A stretch of DNA of 64,000 bases from Candidatus Rhodobacter oscarellae (lineage in GTDB: Bacteria > Pseudomonadota > Alphaproteobacteria > Rhodobacterales > Rhodobacteraceae), in the NCBI RefSeq assembly GCF_001078595.1, contig NZ_LFTY01000002.1:2351773-2415772 (forward strand), given 5' to 3'. Made by a program: the position numbers and the translations under genes. The notes beneath the pieces are model-generated. The model ran no database searches. It was not told the origin of the DNA and worked only from the letters and a program-made list of their open reading frames with translations. This document shows positions 26,422 to 35,856 of the stretch, piece after piece (position 1 is the first letter of the stretch; each line of letters opens with the position of its first letter).

Positions 26422-26496
26422 TGGGGTGTAGCCAAGTGGTAAGGCAGCGGTTTTTGGTACCGTGTATCGTAGGTTCGAATCCTACCACCCCAGCCA
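26422..26496 (+). tRNA. tRNA-Gln (anticodon UUG)
   Basis: The acceptor stem TGGGGTG pairs with CACCCCA, the anticodon stem GCGGT/ACCGT encloses loop TTTTGGT with anticodon TTG, the T arm is AGGTTCGAATCCT, and the CCA end is encoded (26494-26496). The gene marks the left edge of a lower-GC stretch. Confidence 0.95.
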
Positions 26497-26592
26497 GGTT
26501 TCTTAGAGATCCTCAAGAAAACAAAGGCTTAACCCAGGCCGATACAAGCCTTGTGTCACAGCATCCTGAAACTGCGACGCAGGGTGTAACAC

Positions 26593-26994
26593 ATGGCCTT
26601 GCGCGCCATGCCCAGAAGCGGCGTGATTCAGTCCGCCGGAAACCGCAACAGAAACCTAATTCGGCACGGTTCGGTCATCAATGTCCACTACACCGCGCAT
26701 CACATTAATGACCTGAAGGCCGGCGCCGACAAAGCCGACTTTAGACTGCAGATCGGGAGGAAACGGCAACACGGGTTTCCGGTCATCCACCTTGGAAGCT
26801 CCAACATCCTGATGGCGCCCTGCGACCGCTATCTATGCATCATGCCCGGCGCTGTATCCAAGGCATCCGCAGTGGCCCAGCCATTTGATGGAGATAACCG
26901 GCTGTCGATGATCCTGTCCAAAGCGCTGATTCTGGCCGAGGATGACCAAATCAAAGCGAGCGACATTGTTAGCCAATTAAAGCGATCGCATTAA
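26593..26994 (+). CDS. Hypothetical protein
   Basis: A 133-residue frame just beyond tRNA-Gln. The first 45 residues look non-protein-like, but the rest reads as a plausible folded segment (FPVIHLGSSNILMAPCDRYLC, NRLSMILSKALILAEDDQIK), so the true start may be internal or the gene may be a 3' remnant. No family recognised. Base composition is lower in GC than the core genes. Confidence 0.4.
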   Translation: MALRAMPRSGVIQSAGNRNRNLIRHGSVINVHYTAHHINDLKAGADKADFRLQIGRKRQHGFPVIHLGSSNILMAPCDRYLCIMPGAVSKASAVAQPFDGDNRLSMILSKALILAEDDQIKASDIVSQLKRSH

Positions 26995-27000
26995 CGAAAG

Positions 27001-27594
27001 AAGTAGAACAGCAACGCTTACGAGGCAATTTTGGGTCTTCGTTTGTCTACAACTTTTCTTGGCGCGTTAATCAGAAGCGATCTCACATGAAACGCGCAGC
27101 ATTGGTCAAAGCGGGCTCTGACCCGCCGTTAGATCGGTTGCCGCATGTACACTCGATCGGCGCACCGCCATCCGCAGGGACGGCCCAAACCGGACCTTGG
27201 TTGAACTTGCCGCGTGCTGCGACGCAGACTGACAAAGCCGCCTTTCGTTACCGGTGCAAAACGCAGGTTCGGTCGAACCTCCTGGCCGAAAAAAACGCAT
27301 GCTCTCCCAACACGTTTAAACACTCACCTCGCGATTGCTGATCAATATGAGTGCATCAGACGGCGCCACCAAACCGGCCGCCGGCCGCGTCGCGGAATGC
27401 GAGATTTGAAGACTTGTGCGCCGTTTTCATCCGGCCCCGGTGATTTGTGGAGATGTATCGCCGTCAGGGCGAAAGCGCGGTCTGAACACGAAACTTGACA
27501 CAAAGAGTTAACTTGCGACAACCTTGTCTCATCCTTGAGGGACCCTGCCTCGGAGTAAAGAAAGGTCCTAAGATTACTTTCGATCTCGCCTAAA
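27001..27594. other. 594-bp region without a recognisable gene
   Basis: Frames here (for example 27087-27341) have random-looking composition and no good starts. The 3' end would hold the promoter of the AraC-type regulator. Confidence 0.5.
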
Positions 27595-28470
27595 ATGAAA
27601 AGCATCACATATAAAGAGCTACCAAAATACGCGCCTGGACGCTTGCTGCGCAATGGTGACGGTCGTGGATGGACAGGGCTGAATTACAGAAGCTATCGGC
27701 ACCTCGGGATGGAGATCGAACTCCCGCCGATGGACGACTACATGATCATCGCGTTCGAGAACGGTCGCACGCCGTTGCGCCGCTGCGTTGACGGAAAATG
27801 GAGTGACTACACCCTTGGACCCGGCGACCTCACGCTTTTGACGCGGGCGCAGAAATCCGACTGGTCCTGGACCGAGACCGTGGATGTCTCGCATGTCTAT
27901 CTCAAAGCTGATCTGGTCGAAAGCATCGCACAGGAAGTCTTCGAACGTGAAGTCGCCGATATCTCGCTGAAAGATGTTCTGCGGGCCAAGGATCCCGGCA
28001 TTTCAAGATGTATGGCCGTTATCCGTGAGGAAGCGGGAAACCAAAGCCTTGGCGGTCCGCTCATTGCCGAGGCGGCCGCGCGCGAGCTATCGGTGCGCCT
28101 CTTGCGCACATATGCCGACACCGGGTTCGTCACGAGCGAACGCTTTGGGCACTTACCCCCCGCTGTTGCAAAGCGCATCGTAGATTTTGTGAATGACAGC
28201 ATTCAGGACAAGATTTCATACGAACATGCCGCCGCCATCACTGGCTTGGGCACTTGGAGCTTTATGCGCAAGTTCAAGCGCACCTTCGGTCTGTCCTTCC
28301 ACAGCTTTGTCTTGAACCAGCGGGTTGAGCGCGCGCTGCATTTGCTGAGCACCTCTGACAGGCCGCTGAAGGCCATCGCCGTTGACTGTGGCTTTTACGA
28401 TCAGCCGCATATGAACCGCGTGTTCAAGAAACTAAAAGGTGCGACTCCGGCGACCTTCCGGCGCGACTAG
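27595..28470 (+). CDS. AraC-family transcriptional regulator
   Basis: 291 residues. The last about 100 form the double helix-turn-helix of AraC/XylS proteins: AAAITGLGTWSFMRKFKRTFGLSFHSF, then RALHLLSTSDRPLKAIAVDCGF and YDQPHMNRVFKKLKGATPATFRRD. The N-terminal half (cupin-like effector part: RRCVDGKWSDYTLGPGDLTLLT) should bind an inducer. The start at 27595 has a weak ribosome-binding site. It lies 200 bp upstream of the LLM monooxygenase gene on the same strand and is the obvious candidate regulator. Confidence 0.9.
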   Translation: MKSITYKELPKYAPGRLLRNGDGRGWTGLNYRSYRHLGMEIELPPMDDYMIIAFENGRTPLRRCVDGKWSDYTLGPGDLTLLTRAQKSDWSWTETVDVSHVYLKADLVESIAQEVFEREVADISLKDVLRAKDPGISRCMAVIREEAGNQSLGGPLIAEAAARELSVRLLRTYADTGFVTSERFGHLPPAVAKRIVDFVNDSIQDKISYEHAAAITGLGTWSFMRKFKRTFGLSFHSFVLNQRVERALHLLSTSDRPLKAIAVDCGFYDQPHMNRVFKKLKGATPATFRRD

Positions 28471-28668
28471 AGCGCCGGGAAAACCGCCGCAATTGCCCTG
28501 CAGAATTGTCCAACGTTTTCACCAGATTTTCCAAGATTTCCCAAAAACCCGCGTACAACCTGACCGGACTGCGCTTGTGTCGATCCCCAAAACCAGCCTG
28601 CATGCCGATAAAATGCCCAAGAGGCCAAAGATCACCGAGCGCGCCATAGGAGTATAGGGAGGAACACT

Positions 28669-29832
28669 ATGCGAATGAACTTTGGGATCTTCATGGCACC
28701 GTTTCACGCGCCGGGTCATAATCCTACAATTTCCTTGGATGACGATCTGGAACTTCTACAGCACCTCGACAAGCTTGGATATGATGAGGCCTGGATCGGA
28801 GAGCACCACTCGGCAGGGAGCGAGATTATCGCCTCGCCCGAAATCTTCATTATGGCCGCCGCCGAGCGTACGCAGCGCATTCGTCTGGGAACCGGCGTCG
28901 TTTCGATGCCGTATCACAACCCGCTTTGGACGGTGGAACGCATGGTGCTTCTGGATCATCTGACCCGCGGGCGCGTGATGTTTGGGATGGGTCCGGGCGC
29001 GCTTCCAACGGATGCGTCCATGCTGGGCCTCGAACCACAGCAGATGCGCCCCCTCTTTGAGGAGTATATCGACATCGCCTACCGCCTGCTGACGTCGGAC
29101 GCGCCGATTAACTACGAGTCCGACCGTCTGACGTTAAAGGACGCACGCTTGCACCTGCGCCCGTATTCTGAACCTTTGTTCGACCTTGCCGTCGCGGCCG
29201 TTGCCTCGCCCTCGGGGGCCAAACTTGCCGGACGCTACGGAGCCGGGCTTTTGTCACTGGGCGCGACCGTAGCTGTCGGCATGGACGTTCTGGCGCATCA
29301 CTGGACCATTCAGGAGCAGGCTGCCAAGGAACACGGACAGGTTGCAGACCGGGCCAAATGGCGTCTGGTTGGTCTGATGCACCTTGCCGAGACAGAAGAA
29401 CAGGCCCGCGAGGATGTGAAATACGGAATGACCCAATGGTTCCGCTATTTCCAGAACGTCGCGGCCTTCCCGCAGATGGCCGTCGAAGGAGGCAATCTCG
29501 ACGAGATGATTGATTTCGTAAATGGGGGCCTGGGCGTCGTTGGCACACCGGAAATGATGGTCAAGCAGATCGAGGAACTTCTCGAACAAAGCAACGGCGG
29601 CTTTGGCGCTTACCTCACGCTCGCACATAACTGGGCAAACAAGGGAGCCACGCAGAAGAGTTTCGAACTTTTTGCGCGCGAAGTGATGCCGCATTTCCAG
29701 TCTTCTGGCATGGGGCTGCAAGCGGCGGCTGACCGTGCTCAGAAAAACCGCGCCGGCCTCGCGGAGAAACAACTCAAAGCGGTTGAAGAAGCCACGCAGC
29801 GCTATGAAAAAGAAGTCAACGCCGCTGAATAG
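28669..29832 (+). CDS. LLM-class flavin-dependent monooxygenase, limonene 1,2-monooxygenase-like
   Basis: 387 residues, a bacterial-luciferase-like TIM barrel: FGIFMAPFHAPGHNPTISL at the start, LGYDEAWIGEHHSAGSEI, RIRLGTGVVSMPYHNPLW, FGMGPGALPTDASMLG, and VVGTPEMMVKQIEELLEQSNGGFG. Length and motif series agree well with limonene 1,2-monooxygenase (LimB) as I recall it; alkanal or alkanesulfonate-type substrates are alternatives. It needs reduced FMN from a flavin reductase, none of which is adjacent. GGGAGGAA precedes ATG 28669. With the AraC gene it forms a two-gene module of lower GC, suggesting transfer. Confidence 0.87.
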   Translation: MRMNFGIFMAPFHAPGHNPTISLDDDLELLQHLDKLGYDEAWIGEHHSAGSEIIASPEIFIMAAAERTQRIRLGTGVVSMPYHNPLWTVERMVLLDHLTRGRVMFGMGPGALPTDASMLGLEPQQMRPLFEEYIDIAYRLLTSDAPINYESDRLTLKDARLHLRPYSEPLFDLAVAAVASPSGAKLAGRYGAGLLSLGATVAVGMDVLAHHWTIQEQAAKEHGQVADRAKWRLVGLMHLAETEEQAREDVKYGMTQWFRYFQNVAAFPQMAVEGGNLDEMIDFVNGGLGVVGTPEMMVKQIEELLEQSNGGFGAYLTLAHNWANKGATQKSFELFAREVMPHFQSSGMGLQAAADRAQKNRAGLAEKQLKAVEEATQRYEKEVNAAE

Positions 29833-30322
29833 AAGGCTCTGGCCGCCCGCTGCACATGGCGGCCGCAAGCAAGACAGGTGATCGCAGGTCTGCAGGCGAG
29901 GATCTGCGATCACAGATCTCCAAAGGGCTGGATTCACATTTCAAGGGCGACACCGAGCTTTTGAGCGAAGGGCCCCAACGGCGTTCTGAAGCCGAGGCAT
30001 TTTCGCGGGGTTGAGTTCATGATCCAGACAAGATGAAACAGGCAGCGCATTGACCTATTATCGCAGCAGGTTCGGCCCCATCGACCATCAAAAACAACCA
30101 CAGTAATCCTGCTGAATTCCGCTTGGGATACGCATCATGAAAGCGGCTGGATTTTCAGAGTTTCAGTTCTTTGACGCAGGAACGCTACGCGTGCCACGCG
30201 AACGGCCCTCTCCGGACTCTCAGCACCCCGCCCTGATGCTGCGCCCGCAGCCCGCTTTGCGGGCATTCGCAGCCACCCGCAGTTTGAATGTGGCCATGAT
30301 TGGGAATCAGACCGAGCAGAAC
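29833..30322. other. 490-bp region without a recognisable gene
   Basis: Between the monooxygenase and the converging acyltransferase gene. No supported frame, tRNA or terminator was found. Confidence 0.5.
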
Positions 30323-31198
30323 TCAAGCACCATCCCAACGCCTCAACATCCAATACCACTGTTCTGGGTCTGCAATTATCCGCGCAGACAAACTATCATT
30401 AAAGGCTCGGGTCATGGTCATGCTGTCGGTGTGGGGAATTGGGGCCTCGAATTCCACGCGAAATGCGTTCCCGTCGTCAGTCCGGATGCCGTAGGCGGGG
30501 ATCATGGGGAGGTCGTATTTGAGGGCAAGCTGCGCTGCGGAAAGAGATGTTAGGGCGTCATGGCCAAGAAACGGTATCCGAGCCCCTTCCGCGTATTTTT
30601 CGTCCAACAAGATGGAGATGATGCCGCCGTCTCGCAAATGACGCACCAGGGCTCGCGTGCCGACCCGACCGGTCGCAAGAATTGGTTTCCCTCCAGCCTC
30701 TATGCCGCCCCGAATGCGGCGCTCGTAGTGGCGGTTTTTATGGGGGCGATAGACGGCTCCACTTTCTAGGCCATGCATTTTGATGACGGCCCGCACGGCT
30801 TCCCATTGCCCAAAATGGCCGGAAACAATGATTGCCCCTTTGCCCGCGGCATTCGCCTCTTTGAGGGCCGCAAGACCAGGGCCGGAGGCTCGGAATTTAT
30901 GGTGTTGGGTCTGAAATTCGGCGTCGTGGTAGATCTCAAAAAGCGTTCGACCCATTTGCCGGCCCATATCCTGACCGAGCTTCAATCGCGCACTGCGCTT
31001 CATGTTGGGGAAGACCCGTTTTGCTTCGCGGTCAAACCGGCTCCTTGCAGGTGGGAACCAGCGCATAACCGTTCCAAACGTTGTACCCAAACCTCGAGAC
31101 CGCAAGTCAAATGCGCGCCAACGAAAAATCGTCAACGCCGACCATAGGGGGAAGTATCGGGCGTGATGAATCACTGATCTCAGGGGGGTGGAAAACAT
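30323..31198 (-). CDS. Lysophospholipid / lauroyl-Kdo2-lipid A-type acyltransferase (LpxL/HtrB-like)
   Basis: 291 residues. The catalytic H-x4-E motif is HFGQWE, in GAIIVSGHFGQWEAVRA (about residues 120-136), followed by the substrate region VYRPHKNRHYERRIRGG, and it ends PEQWYWMLRRWDGA as LpxL/LpxM proteins do. It should acylate lipid A or a lysophospholipid at the inner membrane; substrate not determinable. It lies in the lower-GC region and is isolated from other lipid A genes, so it may be an acquired or secondary copy. Confidence 0.88.
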   Translation of the reverse strand: MFSTPLRSVIHHARYFPLWSALTIFRWRAFDLRSRGLGTTFGTVMRWFPPARSRFDREAKRVFPNMKRSARLKLGQDMGRQMGRTLFEIYHDAEFQTQHHKFRASGPGLAALKEANAAGKGAIIVSGHFGQWEAVRAVIKMHGLESGAVYRPHKNRHYERRIRGGIEAGGKPILATGRVGTRALVRHLRDGGIISILLDEKYAEGARIPFLGHDALTSLSAAQLALKYDLPMIPAYGIRTDDGNAFRVEFEAPIPHTDSMTMTRAFNDSLSARIIADPEQWYWMLRRWDGA

Positions 31199-31706
31199 AC
31201 CGCTCTATGAACAGGTTTCGCTGCGACACCAATCGAAAACGTTCAAAGCGTTTCAGTTCGTTCTGCTATCCATTCTTTTTGGGGCAATTCGAGGCTGATT
31301 TGCGGCGGGGGCGGCGCTTATGGCGACGATCCGGCCCATGCGGCCGATGCTCGTGGCCCATGCTTGACCTTGGATGCAGATCGAGATGTCGCGCCGCAAT
31401 TTTCACATTCTGGCCATCTGTTCGCGTCGCAGCATGTTCGTCCTGGGAGTGTCGCCACCACGAAAAAAATCGCGACCTCTGCAACCACGAACCAGGAGGG
31501 CGAGCCCGATCAACTGTGGCGGGTCGGGATATCGGCCTTCACCGAACTGCGCTTGAAACCTTTTGCCTATGGTAATATGTGGCCGGGGCAGACGTTTTTC
31601 TTTTTCGACCGCTGTCTCCCTAATCCGGCATTCAGTCTCTCGATCCAGACCGACCACGCCGCACTGCCGCATTCCGCGGGCAGATCTAGTTATGGAGAAT
31701 ACGGAT
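31199..31706. other. 508-bp region upstream of the cold-shock gene
   Basis: Contains the promoter and a probable long leader of the cold-shock gene. No supported coding frame. Confidence 0.45.
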
Positions 31707-31913
31707 ATGGCTAACGGCACCGTAAAATGGTTCAATACAACCAAAGGCTTCGGCTTCATCGCACCGGACACCGGCGGCAAAGATGTGTTCGTTCACATCT
31801 CCGCCGTTGAGCGCGCGGGACTGACGGGCTTGGCTGACGACCAGAAAGTTACGTTCGACATCGAATCCGGGCGCGACGGCCGCGAGTCGGCTTCGAACAT
31901 TGCCTTGGCATAA
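31707..31913 (+). CDS. Cold-shock domain protein (CspA family)
   Basis: 68 residues, one OB fold with both RNA-binding motifs: RNP1 in TTKGFGFIAPD and RNP2 in DVFVHISAVE. Cold-shock proteins act as RNA chaperones. ATG 31707 is preceded by GGAGAA; an in-frame ATG at 31692 is less likely because it would overlap that site. The gene is followed by a hairpin. Confidence 0.95.
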   Translation: MANGTVKWFNTTKGFGFIAPDTGGKDVFVHISAVERAGLTGLADDQKVTFDIESGRDGRESASNIALA

Positions 31914-31938
31914 GCCAACCGGTTGACAAGCTATCGAG

Positions 31939-31964
31939 ACGCGGCCCTTGGGAAGGGGCCGCGT
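31939..31964 (+). terminator. Probable terminator of the cold-shock gene
   Basis: ACGCGGCCC (31939-31947) pairs with GGGCCGCGT (31956-31964) around 8 bases, 25 bp past the cold-shock stop; the following TCTGCCTTT is only moderately T-rich. Confidence 0.65.
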
Positions 31965-32875
31965 TCTGCCTTTCCACTTCTGAAATGGCAAACAATTCGA
32001 CGGTCTTTTGGCTGACTTCCATGCCACGGAACGAGGGGTAGGCCTGAGCAGCTGGCTAACTGTTGGTTACGATCCCGGCCAACGTGAGACGTGCCGCAAA
32101 CCGCTCTACCTGTTGGTCAGCAATGTGCGCTTCGGGCTGACTGGCATTATCAGGCGGGTGGGACTGAGTGCTGTTTCGCTTGATCCGTGCTGCTGCGCCG
32201 CCGCAAGGCCGTTGTGAGCCCGACCTATGAATTCAGAATTCTCGCCGCATGCGCGCGCAGCGCAAAAACTGTTGCAACTGCTCAAATGCGAGCGCCGCGC
32301 TGCAGCCAGAACATCGGCCATTCATGCAGCCTCCAGCAGATCCAAGGCCGTAGATTCACAAGTCGCGGACTTTGCTATCTTTGATCTTGTTTACGCAATG
32401 CCCGCTGCAGGAAAGGTAGCCACTCAAAATACGTAACGGGATGAAGCCACCTCATCCGCTTTCGGGAATCTCACCATCAATTTGCACAACTGCGGCAGTG
32501 GGCATCGCGTTAAATCTCAAGATACATGACGCAGGCGTCGCAGAGCTCGGGGTGCAAAGAGATACACTGCTGGAATCCTTATTAAGCCATTCTTCAAACG
32601 ACTCTTGAATGCCGTACGGAAGGGAATACCACGACAGTCTCTCAATCATTCTGACGCTCTGTCGGCTTTGCGCGGACGACTGAATACAAAGCGGCAGTTT
32701 TCGGCTCTTATGGCGCAAGCCAACCTGGCGGGGCATTCGGCAGCGGGTTTTGGGCGCGCGGATAGACCCAGAGCGTCTGTGCGATGCCGCGTGGCGCCTT
32801 GGGGCCCAACAGGCCCGGTGCCGCGATCTGCGCAAGAGTGCTAGGTGCGGCAGAGAGCTGCCGCACGGATCATTG
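31965..32875. other. About 910 bp without a recognisable gene
   Basis: Lower-GC DNA at the right end of the tRNA-Gln-linked stretch. Several frames of 60-156 codons exist on both strands, but none shows family similarity, consistent codon use or a good ribosome-binding site. No second copy of the tRNA-Gln 3' end was found here by eye. Confidence 0.5.
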
Positions 32876-33748
32876 TCAGTTCCGGCAGAGCGCGCCGAAG
32901 CCTTTGGATGTCGCGCTCTCATGGATGCGGGTCACTGCCACGCCGGCGACTTCAAAGCCGCGCTGGTAAAGCCGGGCGAGCGGGTCATCCGCATATAGCA
33001 GGACGTCTTTCTCGGTCACATCGAACGCCCTCTTTGCGTCCAAAAGCTCGGTTCCGATTGCCACGCCCGACAGGAAGGCGTGGGTCGCAGAGGCGGGCAT
33101 GTCACCGCGCAGCACCTTGGGTCGGGCCGAGAAGAGCCCGTTGAGCAGGCCGTCCGTCGCCTTGGCCAACCCGGCATCAAAACCCGCGGCGTCGAACGCC
33201 TCACCCTCGGCGAGCCGCTCGCAGAGCGCGTTATGGCGGGCCAGATCAAAGATCTCTCCGGTCATGAAGGTGCGAAACTGGCGGGCCTCAAAGCCCGACA
33301 TCTCGACCCATTTCGAATGGGTGCCGGGCAGCACCACGATCCTGTCTTTTCCCTCTTCGGCGAGGCCCAACAACTGCAGCTCCTCGCCGCGCATCACGTC
33401 CGGGCCCACAGGGTCAGAGATACCGGGCAAGAGCGTGACCGGTTTGCCCATGATCTCGGCCTGCTCGGCCAGGTCGATCAGGCCTCTCAGGTCGTTGGGG
33501 CAATCCATATAGGGCGTCTCGACCCAGGCGTTCTTGGAGGTGGCCATACCGGTGACAAAGATCTCCTCGGCCTGCTCCATCCATGCGCCCGCGGTTTCGC
33601 ACAGCACGGCCTCGAACGCCGCCGCGCCCTTACCAATCAGCCCCTTGGCGCCGGATTTGGAGCGGATGCAATCCACCGCCTCACCGTTTTCCAGCCGATG
33701 GATGCGCAAATGGGAAGAACCCCAGTCAACCCCAAGAGTGACGGTCAT
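32876..33748 (-). CDS. dgoK: 2-dehydro-3-deoxygalactonokinase
   Basis: Phosphorylates 2-keto-3-deoxygalactonate (KDGal) to the 6-phosphate in D-galactonate catabolism. 290 residues; the ATP-binding opening is TLGVDWGSSHLRIHRL, followed by FVTGMATSKNAWVETPY, GEELQLLGL, VVLPGTHSKWVEMSG and FRTFMTGEIFDL, all typical of the DgoK family. Last gene on the minus strand of the catabolic operon, 27 bp after the dehydratase gene. Its product is the substrate of the aldolase at 43.8 kb. Confidence 0.94.
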   Translation of the reverse strand: MTVTLGVDWGSSHLRIHRLENGEAVDCIRSKSGAKGLIGKGAAAFEAVLCETAGAWMEQAEEIFVTGMATSKNAWVETPYMDCPNDLRGLIDLAEQAEIMGKPVTLLPGISDPVGPDVMRGEELQLLGLAEEGKDRIVVLPGTHSKWVEMSGFEARQFRTFMTGEIFDLARHNALCERLAEGEAFDAAGFDAGLAKATDGLLNGLFSARPKVLRGDMPASATHAFLSGVAIGTELLDAKRAFDVTEKDVLLYADDPLARLYQRGFEVAGVAVTRIHESATSKGFGALCRN

Positions 33749-33775
33749 ACTATGTCTCCGAGTGTTTGTGGTGGG

Positions 33776-34951
33776 TCAGGCCGGTTCCGCCATCCCCAAG
33801 AGTTTATCATTGGGCGCGACGCCAAGGCCGGGGCCGGTTGGCACGCGGTAGGCGCCCTCCCCGCAGCCCATATCGCCGGACAGCAAGCCCAAGTTCCGGT
33901 CAAAGACCGAGTGCTGATACTCATGCGCCACCACATTCGCGGCCGCCGCAGAGGCTTGCAGCGAGGCCGCCATAAAGATCCCGGTCGAGATCGTGGCATG
34001 CGGGATGATCTGCTTGTGGAAGCTCTGCGCCAGCGTGGCCATCCGCGCGAATTGCGTGATCCCGGTATGGCCCATTTCGGGCTGCAGGATCGAGACCGCC
34101 TGCGCCTCGAGCCGAGGCCGCAGCTCGTAGACGGTGCGCCATTCCTCGCCCGCCGCGATGGGCACACCGACCGACGCGGCCACGCGCGCAAGGCCGGGGA
34201 TGTCCTCTGGCGCGACCGGGGCCTCGGCGAACCAAAGGTCATGGGCCTCAAGCTGGCGTATCAGGCGAATGGCCTCCGACGCCTCGAACTTCCAGTGCAG
34301 ATCGGTGCAGATGCGCGCGGTGGGGCCCAAAGCCTCGCGCAGCGCGGCCATCTCCTGGGCAATGCCCGCGTCCGACACGGCGGCGGCGAATTTAAAGCCG
34401 TCATAGCCCTGCGCCTGCCAGTCCTGCGCCAGCTGGCATTTCTCGGCCACTGTCTGGCGCGGCAGGCCAGAGATATAGGCCGGGATGGTATCGCGCCGTC
34501 TGCCGCCCAGAAGCTGCGCGACCGAAAGCCCCGTCAGCCGCCCGAAAAGATCCCAAAGGGCGATATCGATCGCGGCCAGGGCGTCGACGTAATAGCCCGA
34601 GTGATAGCCGCGCACCCGCTGCATGTCATAGAGATCGTCCCAGATGGCGGCGACCTCGGACGGGCAGCGCCCGCGGATCACCGGCGCCAGAAGATCGCGA
34701 ATGATCGCCGCCGTCGCCTCGGGCGCGGTGATGCCATAGGTCTCGCCCCAGCCCACATTGCCGCTCTCGCCGGTGACGCGCACCAACACGGTCATATCCT
34801 TGTCGGGATAGATCGTCTTGTTGCCCTTGCGGATCAGATAGCCGCGCTCGTTGATTGCCTCGCCAGGTTTCAAGGGCCCCAGATAGGGCACCTCTCGGGG
34901 GATGCGGACAATGAACACATCCACCGAGGTTATGGCGTCAAGCTGGCTCAT
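33776..34951 (-). CDS. Enolase-superfamily sugar-acid dehydratase (galactonate dehydratase-like)
   Basis: 391 residues with MR_MLE N- and C-terminal domains. The position of the usual KxK pair reads FKFAA, as in galactonate dehydratase-type members (K-x-N); the first metal-ligand strand gives Asp and His in TDLHWKF, then Glu in EAPV, Glu in AAGEEWRT, and His in IIPHATIS. The Asp-x-His pattern is that of DgoD-like dehydratases, so I infer a dehydration of galactonate or a close aldonate to a 2-keto-3-deoxy acid, feeding DgoK next door. ATG 34951 overlaps the stop of the upstream DHDPS-family gene (ATGA). Confidence 0.85.
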   Translation of the reverse strand: MSQLDAITSVDVFIVRIPREVPYLGPLKPGEAINERGYLIRKGNKTIYPDKDMTVLVRVTGESGNVGWGETYGITAPEATAAIIRDLLAPVIRGRCPSEVAAIWDDLYDMQRVRGYHSGYYVDALAAIDIALWDLFGRLTGLSVAQLLGGRRRDTIPAYISGLPRQTVAEKCQLAQDWQAQGYDGFKFAAAVSDAGIAQEMAALREALGPTARICTDLHWKFEASEAIRLIRQLEAHDLWFAEAPVAPEDIPGLARVAASVGVPIAAGEEWRTVYELRPRLEAQAVSILQPEMGHTGITQFARMATLAQSFHKQIIPHATISTGIFMAASLQASAAAANVVAHEYQHSVFDRNLGLLSGDMGCGEGAYRVPTGPGLGVAPNDKLLGMAEPA

Positions 34952-35856
34952 TCTGCGGCGATAAGCTTAGGCCCGCTGAGGTCTTCGGACAACCAATCGC
35001 ACCAGATGCCAAGCTCTGCCAGGTCGCCCGCATCCATGCGCGGGTCCGGGTGGCGGCTTTCGGACGCGCCGATCACGCCGCGGCGCCGCAGCACCTCTTT
35101 GGTCAACCGCGTGCGAAAGATCGCCTGCATGTTCAGCATTGGCAGAGAGGCGGCAAAGAGCCGGCGGGCCTCGTTCAGGTCGCCGGTCTCCCAGCTTGCG
35201 ATCAGCGCGGTGTGCAAATCCGCGATCTCCACCGCCGGCACGGTGCCCAAGGCCCCGCGCGCCAGCTCGTCGGTGATATAGCGCCCGCCCGCGCCGCCAA
35301 AGACGCCCTTGATGCTGTCGCCTGCAAGCTCGATCACGGTGGACAGGTTCGCGCCGCAGGGCAGCGTTTCCTCTTTCACATAGTCAACGCAATCCAGAGC
35401 GCGGGCCAGCTCGGCCACCTGTGCGGGCTTCAGCCCCGCCCCAAAGGGCGCCGGAGCGTTCTGCAGCATCAGCGGGATTGGCGCGTCGATGGCGCGGAAG
35501 AACTCCAGATGCGCCGATACGTCCTGGCCGAGCGCCTTGGGGGCCATGACCATTGCCACGGTCGCGCCCGCCGCGGCGCCGGCCGCGATATGGTCCGACA
35601 CCGCCTCTGGCGTATCAGCGGTCGCCCCCGCCACGAAGGGCACGCGGCCATCAAGCCGCGCGCCAAGGCGCGCGATCAGCATGGCGCGTTCGTCTTGAGT
35701 CAGATGCCCGACCTCGGACGCGGTGCCCGGAAAGACCACCCCCTGCACGCTGCAGCCCAAAGCGAAGTCGACCACCTGGTCAAACGCCGCCGCATCGACC
35801 GCGCCCTCGGCATCGAACGGCGTGCACAGAACCGGAAAACATCCCCGAAGTGTCAT
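34948..35856 (-). CDS. Dihydrodipicolinate synthase / N-acetylneuraminate lyase family protein
   Basis: 302-residue TIM barrel that uses a Schiff-base lysine, here in VDYVKEETLPCG (about Lys163). Family start GCFPVLCTPFDAEGAVD and the GTASEVGHLTQDER loop are clear. Members in sugar-acid operons are KDG aldolases, 5-keto-4-deoxyglucarate dehydratases or keto-deoxy-pentonate dehydratases; which one applies is not decidable here. Because DgoK and DgoA already provide a KDGal route, this enzyme suggests a second substrate or branch. ATG 35856 shares one base with the permease stop; the DgoD-like gene overlaps at the other end. Confidence 0.88.
   Translation of the reverse strand: MTLRGCFPVLCTPFDAEGAVDAAAFDQVVDFALGCSVQGVVFPGTASEVGHLTQDERAMLIARLGARLDGRVPFVAGATADTPEAVSDHIAAGAAAGATVAMVMAPKALGQDVSAHLEFFRAIDAPIPLMLQNAPAPFGAGLKPAQVAELARALDCVDYVKEETLPCGANLSTVIELAGDSIKGVFGGAGGRYITDELARGALGTVPAVEIADLHTALIASWETGDLNEARRLFAASLPMLNMQAIFRTRLTKEVLRRRGVIGASESRHPDPRMDAGDLAELGIWCDWLSEDLSGPKLIAAE

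Noticed and set aside
27087-27341. 84-codon frame before the AraC gene
   Set aside because: Random-looking composition, no ribosome-binding site, no family.
26422-32875. Integrated phage or ICE at tRNA-Gln
   Set aside because: No integrase, no structural or conjugation genes, and no second copy of the tRNA 3' end found by eye.
32452-32922. 156-codon minus-strand frame beyond dgoK
   Set aside because: Overlaps the dgoK 3' end, irregular composition, no recognisable motif.
33080-35281. 733-codon + strand frame over dgoK and the dehydratase gene
   Set aside because: Shadow of two genuine minus-strand genes; no recognisable protein features.
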